Origin: Prochilodus magdalenae
Lineage: Eukaryota; Chordata; Actinopteri; Characiformes; Prochilodontidae
Direction of reading: 5' to 3'
NCBI GenBank assembly: GCA_024036415.1
Contig: JAMWET010000710.1
Location: 1-64,000, forward strand
DNA: 64,000 nt
Shown here: piece after piece, positions 46,496 through 57,795 of the stretch
Numbering within the stretch: position 1 is the first letter of the stretch
Layout of the letters: every line of letters starts with the position of its first letter
The notes under the pieces: generated by a model
What the model saw: only the letters and a program-made list of their open reading frames with translations
Databases searched by the model: none
Told to the model about the DNA's origin: nothing
Program-made: the position numbers and the translations under genes

Positions 46496-47914
46496 ACTTG
46501 CCTCTAGTGGTCCTGTGCCTGCACTGGTGTTGTATGTATTTTTATTTGTGTCAGAGTGAAATATTGGATTTTCCTGCATCCGGCTGAGCAGTTCCAGAGT
46601 GCAGTGTGGATCTTCTCTGAGTAAACTCTGACAGGAGCTTAATAGATTACAGGTTCCTGTGAGATTTATTTGTGTAGAATCTGAACTCTGAAATGTAAAC
46701 ATCAATCTCAGCACATTTCTCAACACTGTCAAATATTTGAGAACCCTAATATTACAACAGAATCCCACGTGTACATCTCTGTCTCTCCCTCTCGCTTGCT
46801 CTCTCTCCATCTCTGCCTGTTGCAGAATCACACCGTGTCTCTGATAGATGATGTAGACAGATATTGAATCACGTTGTTTTTATTACCAGTGCTCAGACAG
46901 ACCTACTGTGTCTGTTTTAAACAGTACAGTAGTCATTATAACTTTCTCTTCTCTCTCGTCTGCATATACACAGCTGTACGTGTTAGCTAAAGCACGGCTG
47001 ATTGTTGCAGGAACAGACGCGCAGGCTACACATGTTTACTGTTGAGGTGGAAATTTCCTAAATAAGCAGAAATCAGTAAAACCATAGAGTCACAGTTAAT
47101 GCTCCAAAGTAATACATTTATTGAAAAGCTTTCGGCCGGGGGGAAGCTCCTGGCAAATATCCAGATATCTCTGAAGGTTGACCAGGTTACAAAAGGTTAT
47201 ATACCTCCCCAGTGGGGTGTGGTCACCTTCCATTGGTTCACAGAAGACAAAGAAGATACAACGCATTGGTTACACCTAACTGTGATATGAATAAACAAAA
47301 GGGTGTAACATACGTGCATAATTAATGAAGAGGAAGGAAGCTCAGATATGGTTTTAGAGGAACCTTACACCTGGAGATTCCAGACGAGTTAGTATGCAAC
47401 TTCGAGGTCACTCGAACAATAACTCACTATGGCCAGCGTAGAGAACACAGATAAGGTCTAGACTGGGGACTGGAGGAGTGGCTAGTTTGTTCCACTTTGA
47501 ATGAAAAGAAGTAACTGACTTGTGGTCCCTTTAACATGCGGCAGTAAAACTCCACCCGAAAGCTATGATCAAGTGCCTAAGCCTATTAGTATGTTAGTCT
47601 GGATATAATACACTAAGAGAATGAAGAAAATAGAATATATATGGTATATGTGAGAAATAGTAATCATCTGACTGTGTATTGATCTCGAAACCACACTGTA
47701 CATTTATAATTTTACAGTGAAACGTAAATACAGTGGCGCACAATACGTTGATAAGACCCTGATTCCCGGAGACCTGTGATGCAACCCCTCTCCAACATCT
47801 CGAACTCTGTGATGACCTGTGATGTCAAGGTGCCGGACATATCACAAGTAACATTGTACTACTATGCTACACCTGGGTAACAGTTGGTTAATATTCTAAT
47901 TGATAAAGTGTAGT
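46496..47914. other. Unassigned stretch
   Basis: No gene recognised. Possible long-terminal-repeat-like composition at 47,090-47,870 but no matching ends found. Confidence 0.35.
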
Positions 47915-48772
47915 AAAGTGAAGTGTAAAACCTGGAGGTATAAAACCTCAATGTATAAAACCTGGAAGTGTAAAACCTGGGAGTGTAAAACCTCAATGTG
48001 TAAAACCTGGAAGGGTAAAACCTGGGAGTGTAAAACCTCAATGTGTAAAACCCGGGAGTGTAAAACCTCAATGTATAAAACCTGGAAGTGTAAAACCTGG
48101 GAGTGTAAAACCTCAATGTGTAAAACCTGGAAGGGTAAAACCTCAAAGTGTACAACCTGGAAGTGTATAACCTCAATGTGTAAAACCCGGGAGTGTAAAA
48201 CCTCAATGTGTAAAACCTGGAAGTGTAAAACCTGGAAGTGTAAAACCTCAAAGTGTATAACCTGGAAGTGTAAGATCTCAAAGTGTAAAACCTCAAAGTG
48301 CAAAACCTCAAAGTGTAAAACCTGGAAGTGTAAAACCTCAAAGTGTACAACCTCAAAGTGTAAAACCTGGAAATGTAAAACATCAAAGTGCAAAACCTCA
48401 AAGTGTACAACCTGGAAGTGTAAGATCTCAAAGTGTAAAACATCAAAGTGCAAAACCTGGAAGTGTAAAACCTGGAAGTGTAAAACCTGGAAGTGTAAAA
48501 CCTGGAAGTGTAAAACCTGGAAGTGTAAAACCTGGAAGTGTAAAACCTGGAAGTGTATAACCTGGAAGTGTAAAACCTGGAAGTGTATAATTTAAAGTGT
48601 AAAACCTGGAAGTATAAAACCTCAAAGTGTAAAACCTGGAAGTGTAAAACCTCAAAGTGTATAACCTGGAAGTGTAAATCCTGGAAGTGTATAACCTGGA
48701 AGTGTATAACCTGGAAGTGCAAAACCTGGAAGTGTATAACCTGGAAGTGTAAAACCTGGAAGTGTACAGAAG
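47915..48772. repeat. 15-bp minisatellite, about 57 copies
   Basis: Unit AGTGTAAAACCTGGA, with CTGGAAG, CTGGGAG, CTCAATG and CTCAAAG variants. Early units mix the CAATG and GGGAG types, the middle is dominated by CAAAG, and 48,450-48,590 is almost homogeneous GGAAG. As 15 is a multiple of three, frames stay open on both strands (KCKTW; FYTSR; HFQVL), giving Lys/Thr/Trp or Phe/Tyr-rich pseudo-proteins. Confidence 0.94.
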
Positions 48773-49763
48773 ATAGTTATCGAAGGGTATGAGCTCATAT
48801 GTTCATGAATGTATTTGAATTGACATTCAGTCCCATGCTTGTCCGTGTACCCCCGATGATGATATAAGTAGTGGGAGGGGCTTACAGGATATGAAATGAG
48901 GGATGATGGAGGCAGTTGGGCTAGAGTGCAGCTCGGTGTACATGCGTTAGTTGAGGGGGACTCGATGGTGGGTCCTGAACCCAGAAATGTACCAGCCTCA
49001 ATGGAAAGTAGTATCACAGGAGCCTGGCAGCTGTTTCATGTTCTTTCCTTTTGAAATTTGTTCAGTTGCATTAAAACGTGTGAAATACCAAATTCCAGAG
49101 TTCGATTGGACCCAACTGGAGTGGCTCTTGGAATTTCTTCTCGCAGCCACACCACCACACAACCTTATATAGTCAGTCACTCAGGTACAGCGATAAGGCC
49201 TCCAACACTACGTCACTCATTCATCCATCACTCGCAGTGCGCCACCTGTCTTCAAATGGATTCAACGTACACTCATGTGCTGCCGCTTTCAAGTGGGGAC
49301 GTTTCTATCCTCTCCTCCTTCCTCCCGACCCCACCACCAGTTTGGCCCCGGTCCTGTTGTCCGGGGAGTGGTCCTCCTTAGTGGTCCTCTGCAAATTGTT
49401 CACCTCATAGAAGAATAAATCCCGTTTTCCATCACTTTTGCTTTTGTGTCTTTCTGGCAGAACTGAAATCTCTAACAATGTCAGACCTGCCCACCAAGTT
49501 TCATTCCTGTCGCCTGATGCACTACTTGACCATGGTTCTATGTTCAAACAGCTTGAGATGGAGAGAAGGAAAAGAAGTCGTGGCATGAGAAGGGGAGATG
49601 GTAATTGCATGGAGAGTGAAAATTCATAAATATTATACTCCACCCGCACTTGGAGTCCAGCTGATGAATATGATTAGGATTGAGTGAAGGACTCACAGCG
49701 GAGTTTAAAAGCCTTCCTAACCAGAGGAACTTTTCAGCACTCAATTAGAGCAGCACTTCCTGC

Positions 49764-49768
<5 letters not shown>
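48773..49768. other. Unassigned stretch
   Basis: No gene recognised. Frames of 60-115 codons on both strands overlap each other and lack known domains. Confidence 0.4.
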
Positions 49769-49822
<54 letters not shown>

Positions 49823-49885
49823 CAGAGAGAGCGAGAGAGAAAGAGACAAACAGAGACAGAGAGAGAGAGAGACAGAGAGAAAGAC

Positions 49886-49932
<47 letters not shown>

Positions 49933-49963
49933 GAGACAGACAGAGACAGAGAGAGAGAGAGAG

Positions 49964-50014
<51 letters not shown>

Positions 50015-50041
50015 CAGAGAGAGAGAGAGAGAGAGACAGAC

Positions 50042-50080
<39 letters not shown>

Positions 50081-50170
50081 GAGAGAGAGACAGACAGAGA
50101 CAGAGAAGATCAGATGACAGGAGAGAGAGTACAGGTGACGAGAGAGGAGAGAGAGAGAGACAGTGAGAGA

Positions 50171-50252
<82 letters not shown>

Positions 50253-50271
50253 GACAGAGACAGAGAGAGAC

Positions 50272-50332
<61 letters not shown>
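49769..50332. repeat. GA microsatellite with GACA interruptions
   Basis: A near-pure purine tract of GAGAGA with GACAGACAGAGACAGA interruptions, broken by a short unique stretch at about 50,107-50,145. Arg/Glu frames are artefacts. Confidence 0.95.
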
Positions 50333-50405
50333 CTATTAGACAGTCATAGAGGATGTTTTGAATCGAGTTATTCTCTAAAGTGGCTGTTACATATATACTA
50401 ATGCA

Positions 50406-50457
<52 letters not shown>

Positions 50458-50844
50458 AACCATCTAATGCAAAATGTGGTATCTTGGCCCGTGATATGAT
50501 CTTAACCATAATGGATGGATCTAATATTTCTGGTTTTAGACAGCAGATAACCTGTGAGCTCTCTGTAGGAAATAAGCTTGAAGCATGCAGAAGGATCTGC
50601 CAAAGCTACTGTAGATACTGAAATCACTTAAACCGAGTAAATAGTGCAGAGAAATAAGATCAATAATCTTACAGCTTAAAACTAACTCAAAATTAGAAAA
50701 GATCTCTAAACTACATCTCAACAAAACAAAAAAAAAAGAAAAAAACAATAGAGACTCAAAGGAAAACATTTCCCTAATACAACATTCATCATCAAAGACC
50801 AGCTGCCACCCAGTAGGAAGGTGGTGGGAGTGTGGTGGTGTTTG
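50333..50844. other. GT microsatellite and unassigned DNA
   Basis: (GT)n at 50,409-50,456, then AT-rich unique sequence with an A-run at about 50,727. No gene. Confidence 0.7.
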
Positions 50845-51345
50845 GGAAGGAAGATAAAGGTGACCAGGATCAATAACTTGATGAATAAATTTAGACTGAT
50901 ATTGATCAATATTTAATTGAGCTACACATACAGAAGTCCTGTACTCTCAGTATGGCGTCGAGACCGCGCGCGTCCTGCCTAACCCAACACGCCAGACGTC
51001 TCGGTATGGAGCTGTAGAGGTTCCTAATGGTGTCCTGTGGTACTCCATCCCATGGCCGCTTGAACTCCCTAACACATTTTTCCTGCAGATGGTGCGGTAG
51101 GGGTGGAGGTGGAGTGACACCAGGTCTTCTGTACGTGTGACAGCAAACTCTCATCATCTTGGTGCTGACCACGGTGCCTCCACACACGGATTCGTTGGGC
51201 GTCTCCACCAAGACTAAAGCGGGACTCGTCACTGAAGATGACCCGCTGCCATTCTGAGTCACTCCATGACAGTCTGGTATGACACCACTGCAGTCTTTGG
51301 TGACGGTGACGTGGTGTTAAGGGCAGTCGTGGTAACGGTCTGTGT
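50845..51345 (-). pseudogene. Class-B Tc1-like element, most complete copy
   Basis: The minus strand reads, in pieces, WQRVIFSDESRFSLGGDAQR, RIRVWRHRGQ, a junction near the CCACCTCCACCCC stretch, then LPHHLQE and GVPQDTIRNLYSSIPRRL, a transposase C-terminal helix. It is followed by a non-coding tail (GTGTAGCTCAATTAAATATT). The middle catalytic block, with the second Asp and Glu, is absent. A local deletion/insertion breaks the frame after RHRGQH. Confidence 0.85.
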
Positions 51346-51717
51346 TGAAACTTGAATCATTCTCATGTCTCACAATGCCAAACCTTAACCTCCGGGTTTT
51401 CGGTATCTGGTAAACTCATGCTACAAGCACCTATGCTGTCAGACTCATTACAGACTCGTTACAGACTCGTTACAGACTCGTTACAGACTCGTTACAGACT
51501 CGTTACTTCTACAAATAATAACAATTTTGGTGTCACATTTTTGGAGCTTATCATCAGAGTTTAAGAGTTGGCATTCCTTTGCTGTGCTGGAAATGCCGTC
51601 CTGGCAACAGACAGCCGGCGGAGAGCTCGATCGACCAGCAGGCAGAAGGGACGCCCAGAGCCAGGCCGGTGCAATGTGTGGTCAGAGCTGCTAACATGAG
51701 CAGAGCTGGTAGGTCCT
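51346..51717. repeat. 11-bp tandem repeat within unassigned DNA
   Basis: CAGACTCGTTA repeated six times at 51,440-51,505 (first unit CAGACTCATTA). The rest of the interval is unassigned. Confidence 0.85.
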
Positions 51718-51918
51718 AACCCTAGTCCTCTTTTCGGGATGAACTATTTTAAATATTCCCTCACCAACAGTATCATGTGTGCCATTGGCTCACATAAGAC
51801 ATGCCTTGCATTTCATTGGTTTAACAAGGTCATGTGACATTGTGATTTGCCTACCAGCTAACCGCAGGTCAGCCCATATATATGTTGAATTATGATTTTA
51901 ATTCTGATCTGGCCACCC
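51718..51918 (+). mobile_element. GTGGCCAC family, copy 5
   Basis: Keeps CCTCTTTTCGGGATGAACT, GCCATTGGCTCACAT, TTCATTGGTTTAACAAGG, CTAACCGCAGGTCAGCCC and TTTTAATTCTGATC, then ends TGGCCACCC. That is the inverted complement of the GGGTGGCCA left end of copy 1, suggesting 9-bp terminal inverted repeats. The left end is truncated. Confidence 0.68.
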
Positions 51919-53000
51919 AAAGTACAGCCCACTCAGCTAATGCTAATGCTAAAGGCGATGCTTAGAACCTACAGCACACAGCGGGGGCCCAAAGTCAGTC
52001 CCAGTCACTCCATTCCCAGGAAGGGCCGTTATGAACCACTGCAGAGGCTTGGTGAGTGAGCATAATGCAGGAGGAGCCAGAACAGTCAGCCATTCAGATC
52101 ACCCCAGTGAAAAGAGCCGGGCCTCTTTAAAACGCTGCTCCAGCTCAATGTCCAGCCTCCAATCAGTGATCCTGCCGAGAAGCGTGTCAAAGCCCTGACA
52201 GAAAACCTCATTTTCTCCATATGCTTTGCCATATAACTTCTCCACCTCCACCGAGGAAGCTACATCAACACCCAAGGACTCCAGAGCCACTACATCCTCC
52301 CGGCACCTGGGGATGCAAGGACAGAGCTCCACTCATTGGATGAGAGACATGACCATGTTCCACCAGAGAAACTGCTGGAGAAACCAAAACTGCATGAGAC
52401 ATCAACACTGTCCTCCACCTCCTCATCCCTCCACCGCCATCCCCCAGGAATCATGGAGAAGCTGGTTTCAGCTGGGATGAGAGGCTGTCACTTTACCTGT
52501 CAGCCAGGCCTCGGCATAAAACCAGCCCAACTTCCCCTTCACCCTCATCCACTGCCTCGACTCCGCTTCCAGCCCTCAGACGTTTCCTTCAGAACAGCCG
52601 GGCCTCCCCACCATCTACAGCACAACAAAGAAAGAGACAAGCTCCTCAACCAGCAGAAAGGCATCTATGCCCTCTAGGCCATGGTCAGCAGGGAGCTACA
52701 CCCCCTGTCCGCCACTGAGGGGTGAAGGGGATTGATCATGTCTGGGTCTCTGCTGCTACAGTGATCATTTCAGCAGGACATTTTTCCAATGAAGGCTCCA
52801 ACCCTGTGAGCCAGTTGTCTCTCCCATTCCAGTACAGACCGGGAACAGAAAGTACAGGGAGTGCATGTCAGGTAATGTGTGTATATAGAATCTGCAGTGT
52901 GTAAAATGCGTTTTGTACAGATTTCATAGGTTCCTAAGTTAGCTGGTCCCAGTATTAGATCCTAAACTCGGGTCTCATTATGGTTGCGCATTGCAAAGCA
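51919..53000. other. Unassigned, with an unexplained open region
   Basis: A 77-codon minus frame at 52,099-52,332 reads naturally (VALESLGVDVASSVEVEKLY, then GFDTLLGRITDWRLDIELEQ), with plausible amphipathic composition. A 113-codon plus frame at 52,336-52,677 is Pro/His/Ser-rich. I recognise neither. Either could be a transposon-encoded remnant. Confidence 0.3.
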
Positions 53001-53741
53001 TATACTGGTATTCGATTTTTCGTTTTCTCCGTGTCATCGCCGACTAACTCATCCCACAGCTTTCGAGATATCGACTCCGTTCTAACTCCAGATCGTCCGG
53101 TATGATACGCTGATGTGGGCTTGTATACAGCTTTTGGATCGGATGCACAGATTCCGAGTAGGACGGAATTTTTCCGGAATTTTTTCCCCATAGAGAATGA
53201 ATAGGATCGAAAAACACGTGCTTATCTAACCCACTTCCGCTCGACCTAGAGACACCAAATTGGATACACTAGTTCAGGGCCTAGCCCCAAGCTGGCATTC
53301 AGTGTTTGATTGACCCGCACTCGTTCGTTTCTCCTTTTTGTTTTGCATCCCTCGTTCCTCCCATAGAGTCCCAGTCATTTCTGGACCCCTCTAAAGCCAA
53401 CTGTTTTGTTTGGCCTAGAGGCGCGAAACTTCACATGCTCACCAAGGGGAGGTCCCCAAGCACTAACCCACAGCCATACTGACCCGCACTCCTCTATCTG
53501 TTGTTTATTCATCCCTCGTTCCTCCCATAGAGTCCCAGTCATTTTCGACCCAAACCAAGCAGTAATGTTTTCGTTCACCCGAGACCCACCAAATTTCACA
53601 TACTCACTAAGGGGAGGCCCCCAGACGCTAATCCACAGTCATACCGAGCCGCACTCGTTTACTCAACCCTTGTTCCTCACCGAGCAAGCTGCGCAACCAT
53701 CCCGCGTTTCCTTCAGGAAATGCACTTTTCTAGTTTAACAA
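53001..53741 (-). repeat. Unclassified modular repeat, copy M (inverted partner)
   Basis: The reverse complement of the 19,535-20,270 unit, with the same three modules and the same closing TATCTCGAAAGCTGTGGGA segment. Divergence is mostly point changes and 1-3 nt indels. Module 2 has changed GTGGCTCTCGGGCG to GCGCCTCTAGGCC. Confidence 0.8.
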
Positions 53742-53924
53742 ATAATTTATTACAGCCCATGGGCTTGATTTCATACTCCTCAAACCTCTGCTCCACTAAA
53801 CTTTATAAGCGTCTCAGAAGCTGATAAGAAAGGTGGCAGTATGACGGCTCTAGTTGATGATTCTTTCCAATGCATTCCGTACGGTGGGCAGCTCAAAGTG
53901 CAGTGATGTTAGAAATGATGTATT
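53742..53924. other. Short unassigned spacer
   Basis: No feature recognised. Confidence 0.4.
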
Positions 53925-54490
53925 TTTTATGAACTAAAGATGCAAATCAAATTCATAAATACCACGATAATGCTGTTTAAACTCACCCGTCTAATAGAAG
54001 CTGGAATTGAGTTCCACGGTTTAGAAGCAGAGTAACTGAAAGAGGTCTCTTCATGTTTCCTGTATGTTACTGAAGGTACGTACAGAAGCTCAGCTACTTC
54101 TCCAGCTCTCCAGATCTCCAGCTGGAACATAAACAGAGAAACGTTCTGTGATGCAAGCAGGTGCTAGATAATACAGAGCTCAGAGTCTAAGATCACTCCC
54201 AGGTTTCGTACTTCATCTTTGATATTAGTAGCTAAAGAACCAAATCTGTCATAAAGCATGCTTCTCTGAGTCTTAGTACCGAGAATCACACAGCGTCTAG
54301 GTCTTCCCACAGAGTCTAGAATACCCGATGGAACAGAGATATTTAATTGCATGTCATCAGCATAGCTTTGAAAGTTAACATCGTGTTTCCTTATGACATC
54401 ATATACCAAGAGAAAATCAGAGGCCCTAAAACAGACCCCTGTGGTACTCCACAAGAAATCCTACTTGTTTTAAAAAATAATAATTTCCAG
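53925..54490 (-). pseudogene. LINE reverse-transcriptase and C-terminal relic
   Basis: The minus strand carries SCGVPQGSVLGPLIF, then in another frame VIRKHDVNFQSYADDMQLNI, then NIKDEVRNLGVILDSEL, then VAELLYVPSVTYRKHEETSF and SASKPWNSIPASIRR. These are successive blocks of fish L2/Rex-like LINE ORF2: fingers/palm, the catalytic YADD, the thumb-proximal NLGVILD and the C-terminal PKLWNSLP-type motif. A stretch between LNISVP and the thumb block is deleted, and frameshifts occur. Dead copy. Confidence 0.87.
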
Positions 54491-55135
54491 TGAAACCAGA
54501 AACAGTCTATTCGTTAAATAGGATTGAAACCAGTCTAAAACTGTCACCGAGTGGTACGATTCGATCCTTATCACTCGGTGACTTCAGGTCCTTTGTGTAT
54601 CATGTGCGGGATCAGGGGAACCAAAAATACTTTTTGGTAATTGTCTCTGCCAGAAAGACTCAACTGCCAAAAGTGATCTGTGATGCGGTGTACAATTTGA
54701 AGGATGGAGGAGGAAGAAGTAGGCGTAGGCCCGTCCTAGGCCTAGGTCTTAAAGTGTTCATACCTTCAAGTCAAGTCATTTTATTGCCAGTACTTTGATA
54801 TGTACAAGATGATAGACATCAATGAGACAATAACACCCTGAAGGCCAATAAAGGGACATGTGCACTAGCAGAATTAATATCAGGGTTGGACATCAACGTT
54901 GAAGCCTACAGATTGGACAACAGGGCCAAACTGATGCCGGTGGTGGTGGGGTTCGGATGGGGGGAGGAGGAGAACATCAAAACGTCAGCACCTGAAAGCA
55001 GCAGAACAGGAGAGAAGGCTGAATCCTTTTAAGAGGAGGTGATGGACTGCGTTTGGCCTTGAGCGATGAAGGGGTCCTCCTGGCAGAAGTTCTGCTGAAG
55101 CCTCCATTACGATATTAACGTTACTGATGAATTTA
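54491..55135. other. Unassigned stretch
   Basis: No gene recognised. A TCAAGTCAAGTCATTTTATT motif near 54,768 resembles a fish retroposon start. Confidence 0.4.
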
Positions 55136-55400
55136 CTAGTATGACGTTGATCGTTTTGTTGCTGCTGGTGATTTAAACATACATGGTGACGATCCCAAGG
55201 AGTGGCCAAGCCAAGGAACTGTGTGCCATATGGCACTCTTTTGGTCTCAGCATGTGACTGCGAGCACACACCGGCGAGGCCACATGTGGTTGTCTCAAGG
55301 GGTCTCAGCATTACAGTCACTGTTCAGGATGGAGCTCTAACAGATCATTACTGTGCAGTCTTTGAAATATGGCCCTCACTGGGCATCCGGACCAGGCATC
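55136..55400 (+). pseudogene. LINE endonuclease-domain relic
   Basis: The plus strand reads VAAGDLNIHGDD (compare the GDFN block of the APE-type endonuclease), then SQHVTASTHRRGHMWL, then in a shifted frame SRGLSITVTVQDGALTDHYC. This order, with ALTDHY standing in for the conserved SDH block, matches the C-terminal half of an L2/Rex-like LINE endonuclease. It lies on the opposite strand to the RT relic at 54 kb, so it is a separate insertion. Confidence 0.78.
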
Positions 55401-55625
55401 CTAACACCGGATTTGGTTCATGCTGTGCTGGGTAGCTTCGACTGCTAGTGTTACGGACGAGACTGCACCTGTTCAAGTCTAAACCGTGTCATGCAGCAGT
55501 TCAACTCCAAAGGAGAACACGTCGGAAGGCTGACTGTGGGAAACTAAGCTCCACATTCACAAAGAAACCTTCACTGGCTACATTGATAAAACAGACAAAC
55601 ATGAACATGACAGGGACCAGCACCA
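55401..55625. other. Unassigned, possibly continuing LINE sequence
   Basis: The plus strand continues in LINE-like style without clear motifs up to the SINE. Confidence 0.35.
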
Positions 55626-55783
55626 TGTGTGGGAGACTGGGGTCTGGGTGACTATGCTGTGCTACACCAATAAGAGTCCTTGGGCTAGACTCCTAACACC
55701 ACCCTGGCCCACCTGTAATAGGATTTACCCTGCAAGTCGCTCTGGATAAGAGCCTCAGCTAAATGCTGTGAATGTAAACAGCC
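55626..55783 (+). mobile_element. tRNA-derived SINE, copy 3, B box deleted
   Basis: GGGAGACTGGGG is joined directly to TCTGGGTGACTATGC. The TTCAATTCCAG stretch, the core of the B box in copies 1 and 2, is missing. The body (CTGTGCTACACCAATAAGAG) and tail (AAGTCGCTCTGGATAAGAGC, then AGCTAAATGCTGTGAATGTA) are well kept. Confidence 0.8.
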
Positions 55784-55965
55784 CTCCTACTACCCTTGTA
55801 ACTGTGTCCAGTGCCGTACTACCCCAGCGCCCACAGTCAGACTCCTGCATGGGGATGTTTCCTAGGCACTGTTGACTCACTCAGCATGTAAATATGGGTC
55901 CATTTATTGTTTATGCTTCATACATTATGTCTCTTTCCTGCTTGCTCTCTCACTTATTCATGCAG
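55784..55965. other. Unassigned sequence upstream of a candidate exon
   Basis: Ends in a pyrimidine-rich stretch and TTATTCATGCAG, a good splice-acceptor shape. Confidence 0.4.
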
Positions 55966-56052
55966 TGGAGAGACACCAAGGCCGAAACAGCCCCAATAGC
56001 CAAACATGGACCGTGTGCAGAGGAGAGTGAAGTGCTAGCCGTTCTGTTGGGG
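55966..56052 (+). other. Candidate exon 1 (open, phase 0 to 0)
   Basis: An 87-bp open segment between a pyrimidine tract ending TTATTCATGCAG and the consensus donor GTGAGT. It encodes 29 residues, WRDTKAETAPIAKHG then PCAEESEVLAVLLG. It was chosen for the strong splice-like borders and divisibility by three. I do not recognise the protein. It could be an exon of an unknown gene or chance. Confidence 0.25.
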
Positions 56053-56210
56053 GTGAGTTTTCCTATGCTTATGTAAGTGAGGCATCTTTGCATGAGACTC
56101 GGCTGTTTGTCCCCGGGGGGAAACTGGTGGTCCTAGACAGGTGGCCAGACTTGGCTCTTGTTATAGTGACTTCTGTATGGAAGCTCAAAATGCATCTTGT
56201 GCTGCTATAG

Positions 56211-56381
56211 GAATTGCGCTGTGATGCATTTCTGAATGAGCATGTCTATTTAGCTCGTCTGCACTCATGCCCTTACATGAAGTACGACACTGGCATAACT
56301 GTAGCTTACAAGGTGGTCCGCTGGTCCGCCCAGTTTCTTTCCTATCTGCTGATTTCTTCGGGGGGCAGCTATTTTTCCACG
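56211..56381 (+). other. Candidate exon 2 (open, phase 0 to 0)
   Basis: A 171-bp open segment between GTGCTGCTATAG and the donor GTGAGT, 57 codons, reading ELRCDAFLNEHVYLARLHSC and, further on, VVRWSAQFLSYLL. It continues the same phase as the preceding candidate. The sequence just downstream (TTTTCCACCAAATGGTTTGG and GGAACCGTGGAACC) resembles a fish DNA transposon, and the open frame may simply belong to that element. Confidence 0.22.
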
Positions 56382-56593
56382 GTGAGTGTATAAGCCCGTC
56401 TCCTCCCGCATGGTGCCTTTTCCACCAAATGGTTTGGGGCCAGAAAAGGCTGTGCCGTTCCAGCACTATTAACTTTCTGGAACCGTGGAACCCCTGATGC
56501 AGGCAGCAGAGAGGCCTGGGGCTGCGCGATGCACTGCGCTGAGCTGGACTCAGGACCCCATCGTGTCCCACTGGTGCTGTGCCCATTCAGCAG

Positions 56594-56750
56594 GAGGTGC
56601 CGTCTTCTAATGAGCTGAAATGTGAAGCATTCAAACACCTGCTGTGTAATCCGTGCAGGAGATCCGTGATGTGGGACACACTGCAGACGGCCAAGAACCT
56701 CAACGTGCTGCTTAACAGTAGTCCACCTTCACAGCGGACAGAGGAAGCAC
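56594..56750 (+). other. Candidate exon 3 (open, phase 0 to 1)
   Basis: 157 bp after GCCCATTCAGCAG and before GTACGAGT. In phase 0 it reads EVPSSNELKCEAFKHLLC, then [20 protein letters not shown]. Third codon positions in the second half are G/C-rich (GCC AAG AAC CTC AAC GTG CTG), a coding-like bias that the surroundings lack. No recognised family. The CT microsatellite starts ten bases further on. Confidence 0.25.
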
Positions 56751-56759
56751 GTACGAGTG

Positions 56760-56770
56760 GTCTCTCTCTC

Positions 56771-56818
<48 letters not shown>

Positions 56819-56991
56819 TCTCTGTCTTTCTTTCTCTCTCTCTTTCTTTCTCTCTCTCTCTCACTCTCTCTCACTCTCACTCTCTTTCTCTCTCTCTCTC
56901 TCTCTCTTTCTTTCTCTCTCTCTCTCACTCACTCTCACTCTCTTTCTCTCTCTCTCGCTCTTTCTCTCACTCTCTCTCTCTCTCACTCTCA

Positions 56992-57065
<74 letters not shown>

Positions 57066-57257
57066 CTCTCTCACTCACTCTCACTCTCTTTCTCTCTCTC
57101 TCTCTCTTTCTTTCTCTCTCTCTTTCTCTCTCTCTCACTCTCTCTCTCACACGCTCTCTCTCTCTCTTTCACGCTCTCTCTCTCTCTCTTCTCTCTCTAT
57201 CTCCTATCTCTCTCTCTTTATCTCCTATCTCTCTCTCTCTCTCTCTCTCTTTCTCTT

Positions 57258-57292
<35 letters not shown>

Positions 57293-57351
57293 TTTTTTCT
57301 CTCTCTCTCTCTCTCTCTACTCTCTCTATCTCCTATCTCTCTTTCTCTCTC

Positions 57352-57423
<72 letters not shown>

Positions 57424-57476
57424 CTTCTCTCTCTCTCTCTGTCTCTCTCCTTCTGTCTCTCTCTTTCTCGCTCTCG

Positions 57477-57522
<46 letters not shown>
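56760..57522. repeat. CT microsatellite, about 760 bp
   Basis: (CT)n with TTTCTTTC, CACT and TATCTCC interruptions, ending in a short ATATATA. The long Ser/Leu frames are artefacts. Confidence 0.96.
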
Positions 57523-57530
<8 letters not shown>

Positions 57531-57724
57531 GACTCAATCAAACATGTCCAGTGCAGATGACCTGGGTCCCCCCGCCCTCCACACACACAGAAGGAACCGG
57601 AGCCCTGTTGTTTATTTGTTTTCTTCGCCTCCAGGAGAGTTAAAGGCAGGTGACAGCTGAGTGGTTCATGCTGTGAAGATGAATTGAACATTCAGTATGT
57701 GAGTTACATACAGAGAGTGATTTC

Positions 57725-57731
<7 letters not shown>
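57523..57731. other. Unassigned spacer
   Basis: No feature recognised. Confidence 0.4.

Positions 57732-57795
<64 letters not shown>

Noticed and set aside
47862..48722. 286-codon minus frame
   Set aside because: Artefact of the 15-bp array.
56579..57643. 354-codon plus frame
   Set aside because: Only its first 57 codons are non-repetitive (reported as a candidate exon); the rest is CT microsatellite.
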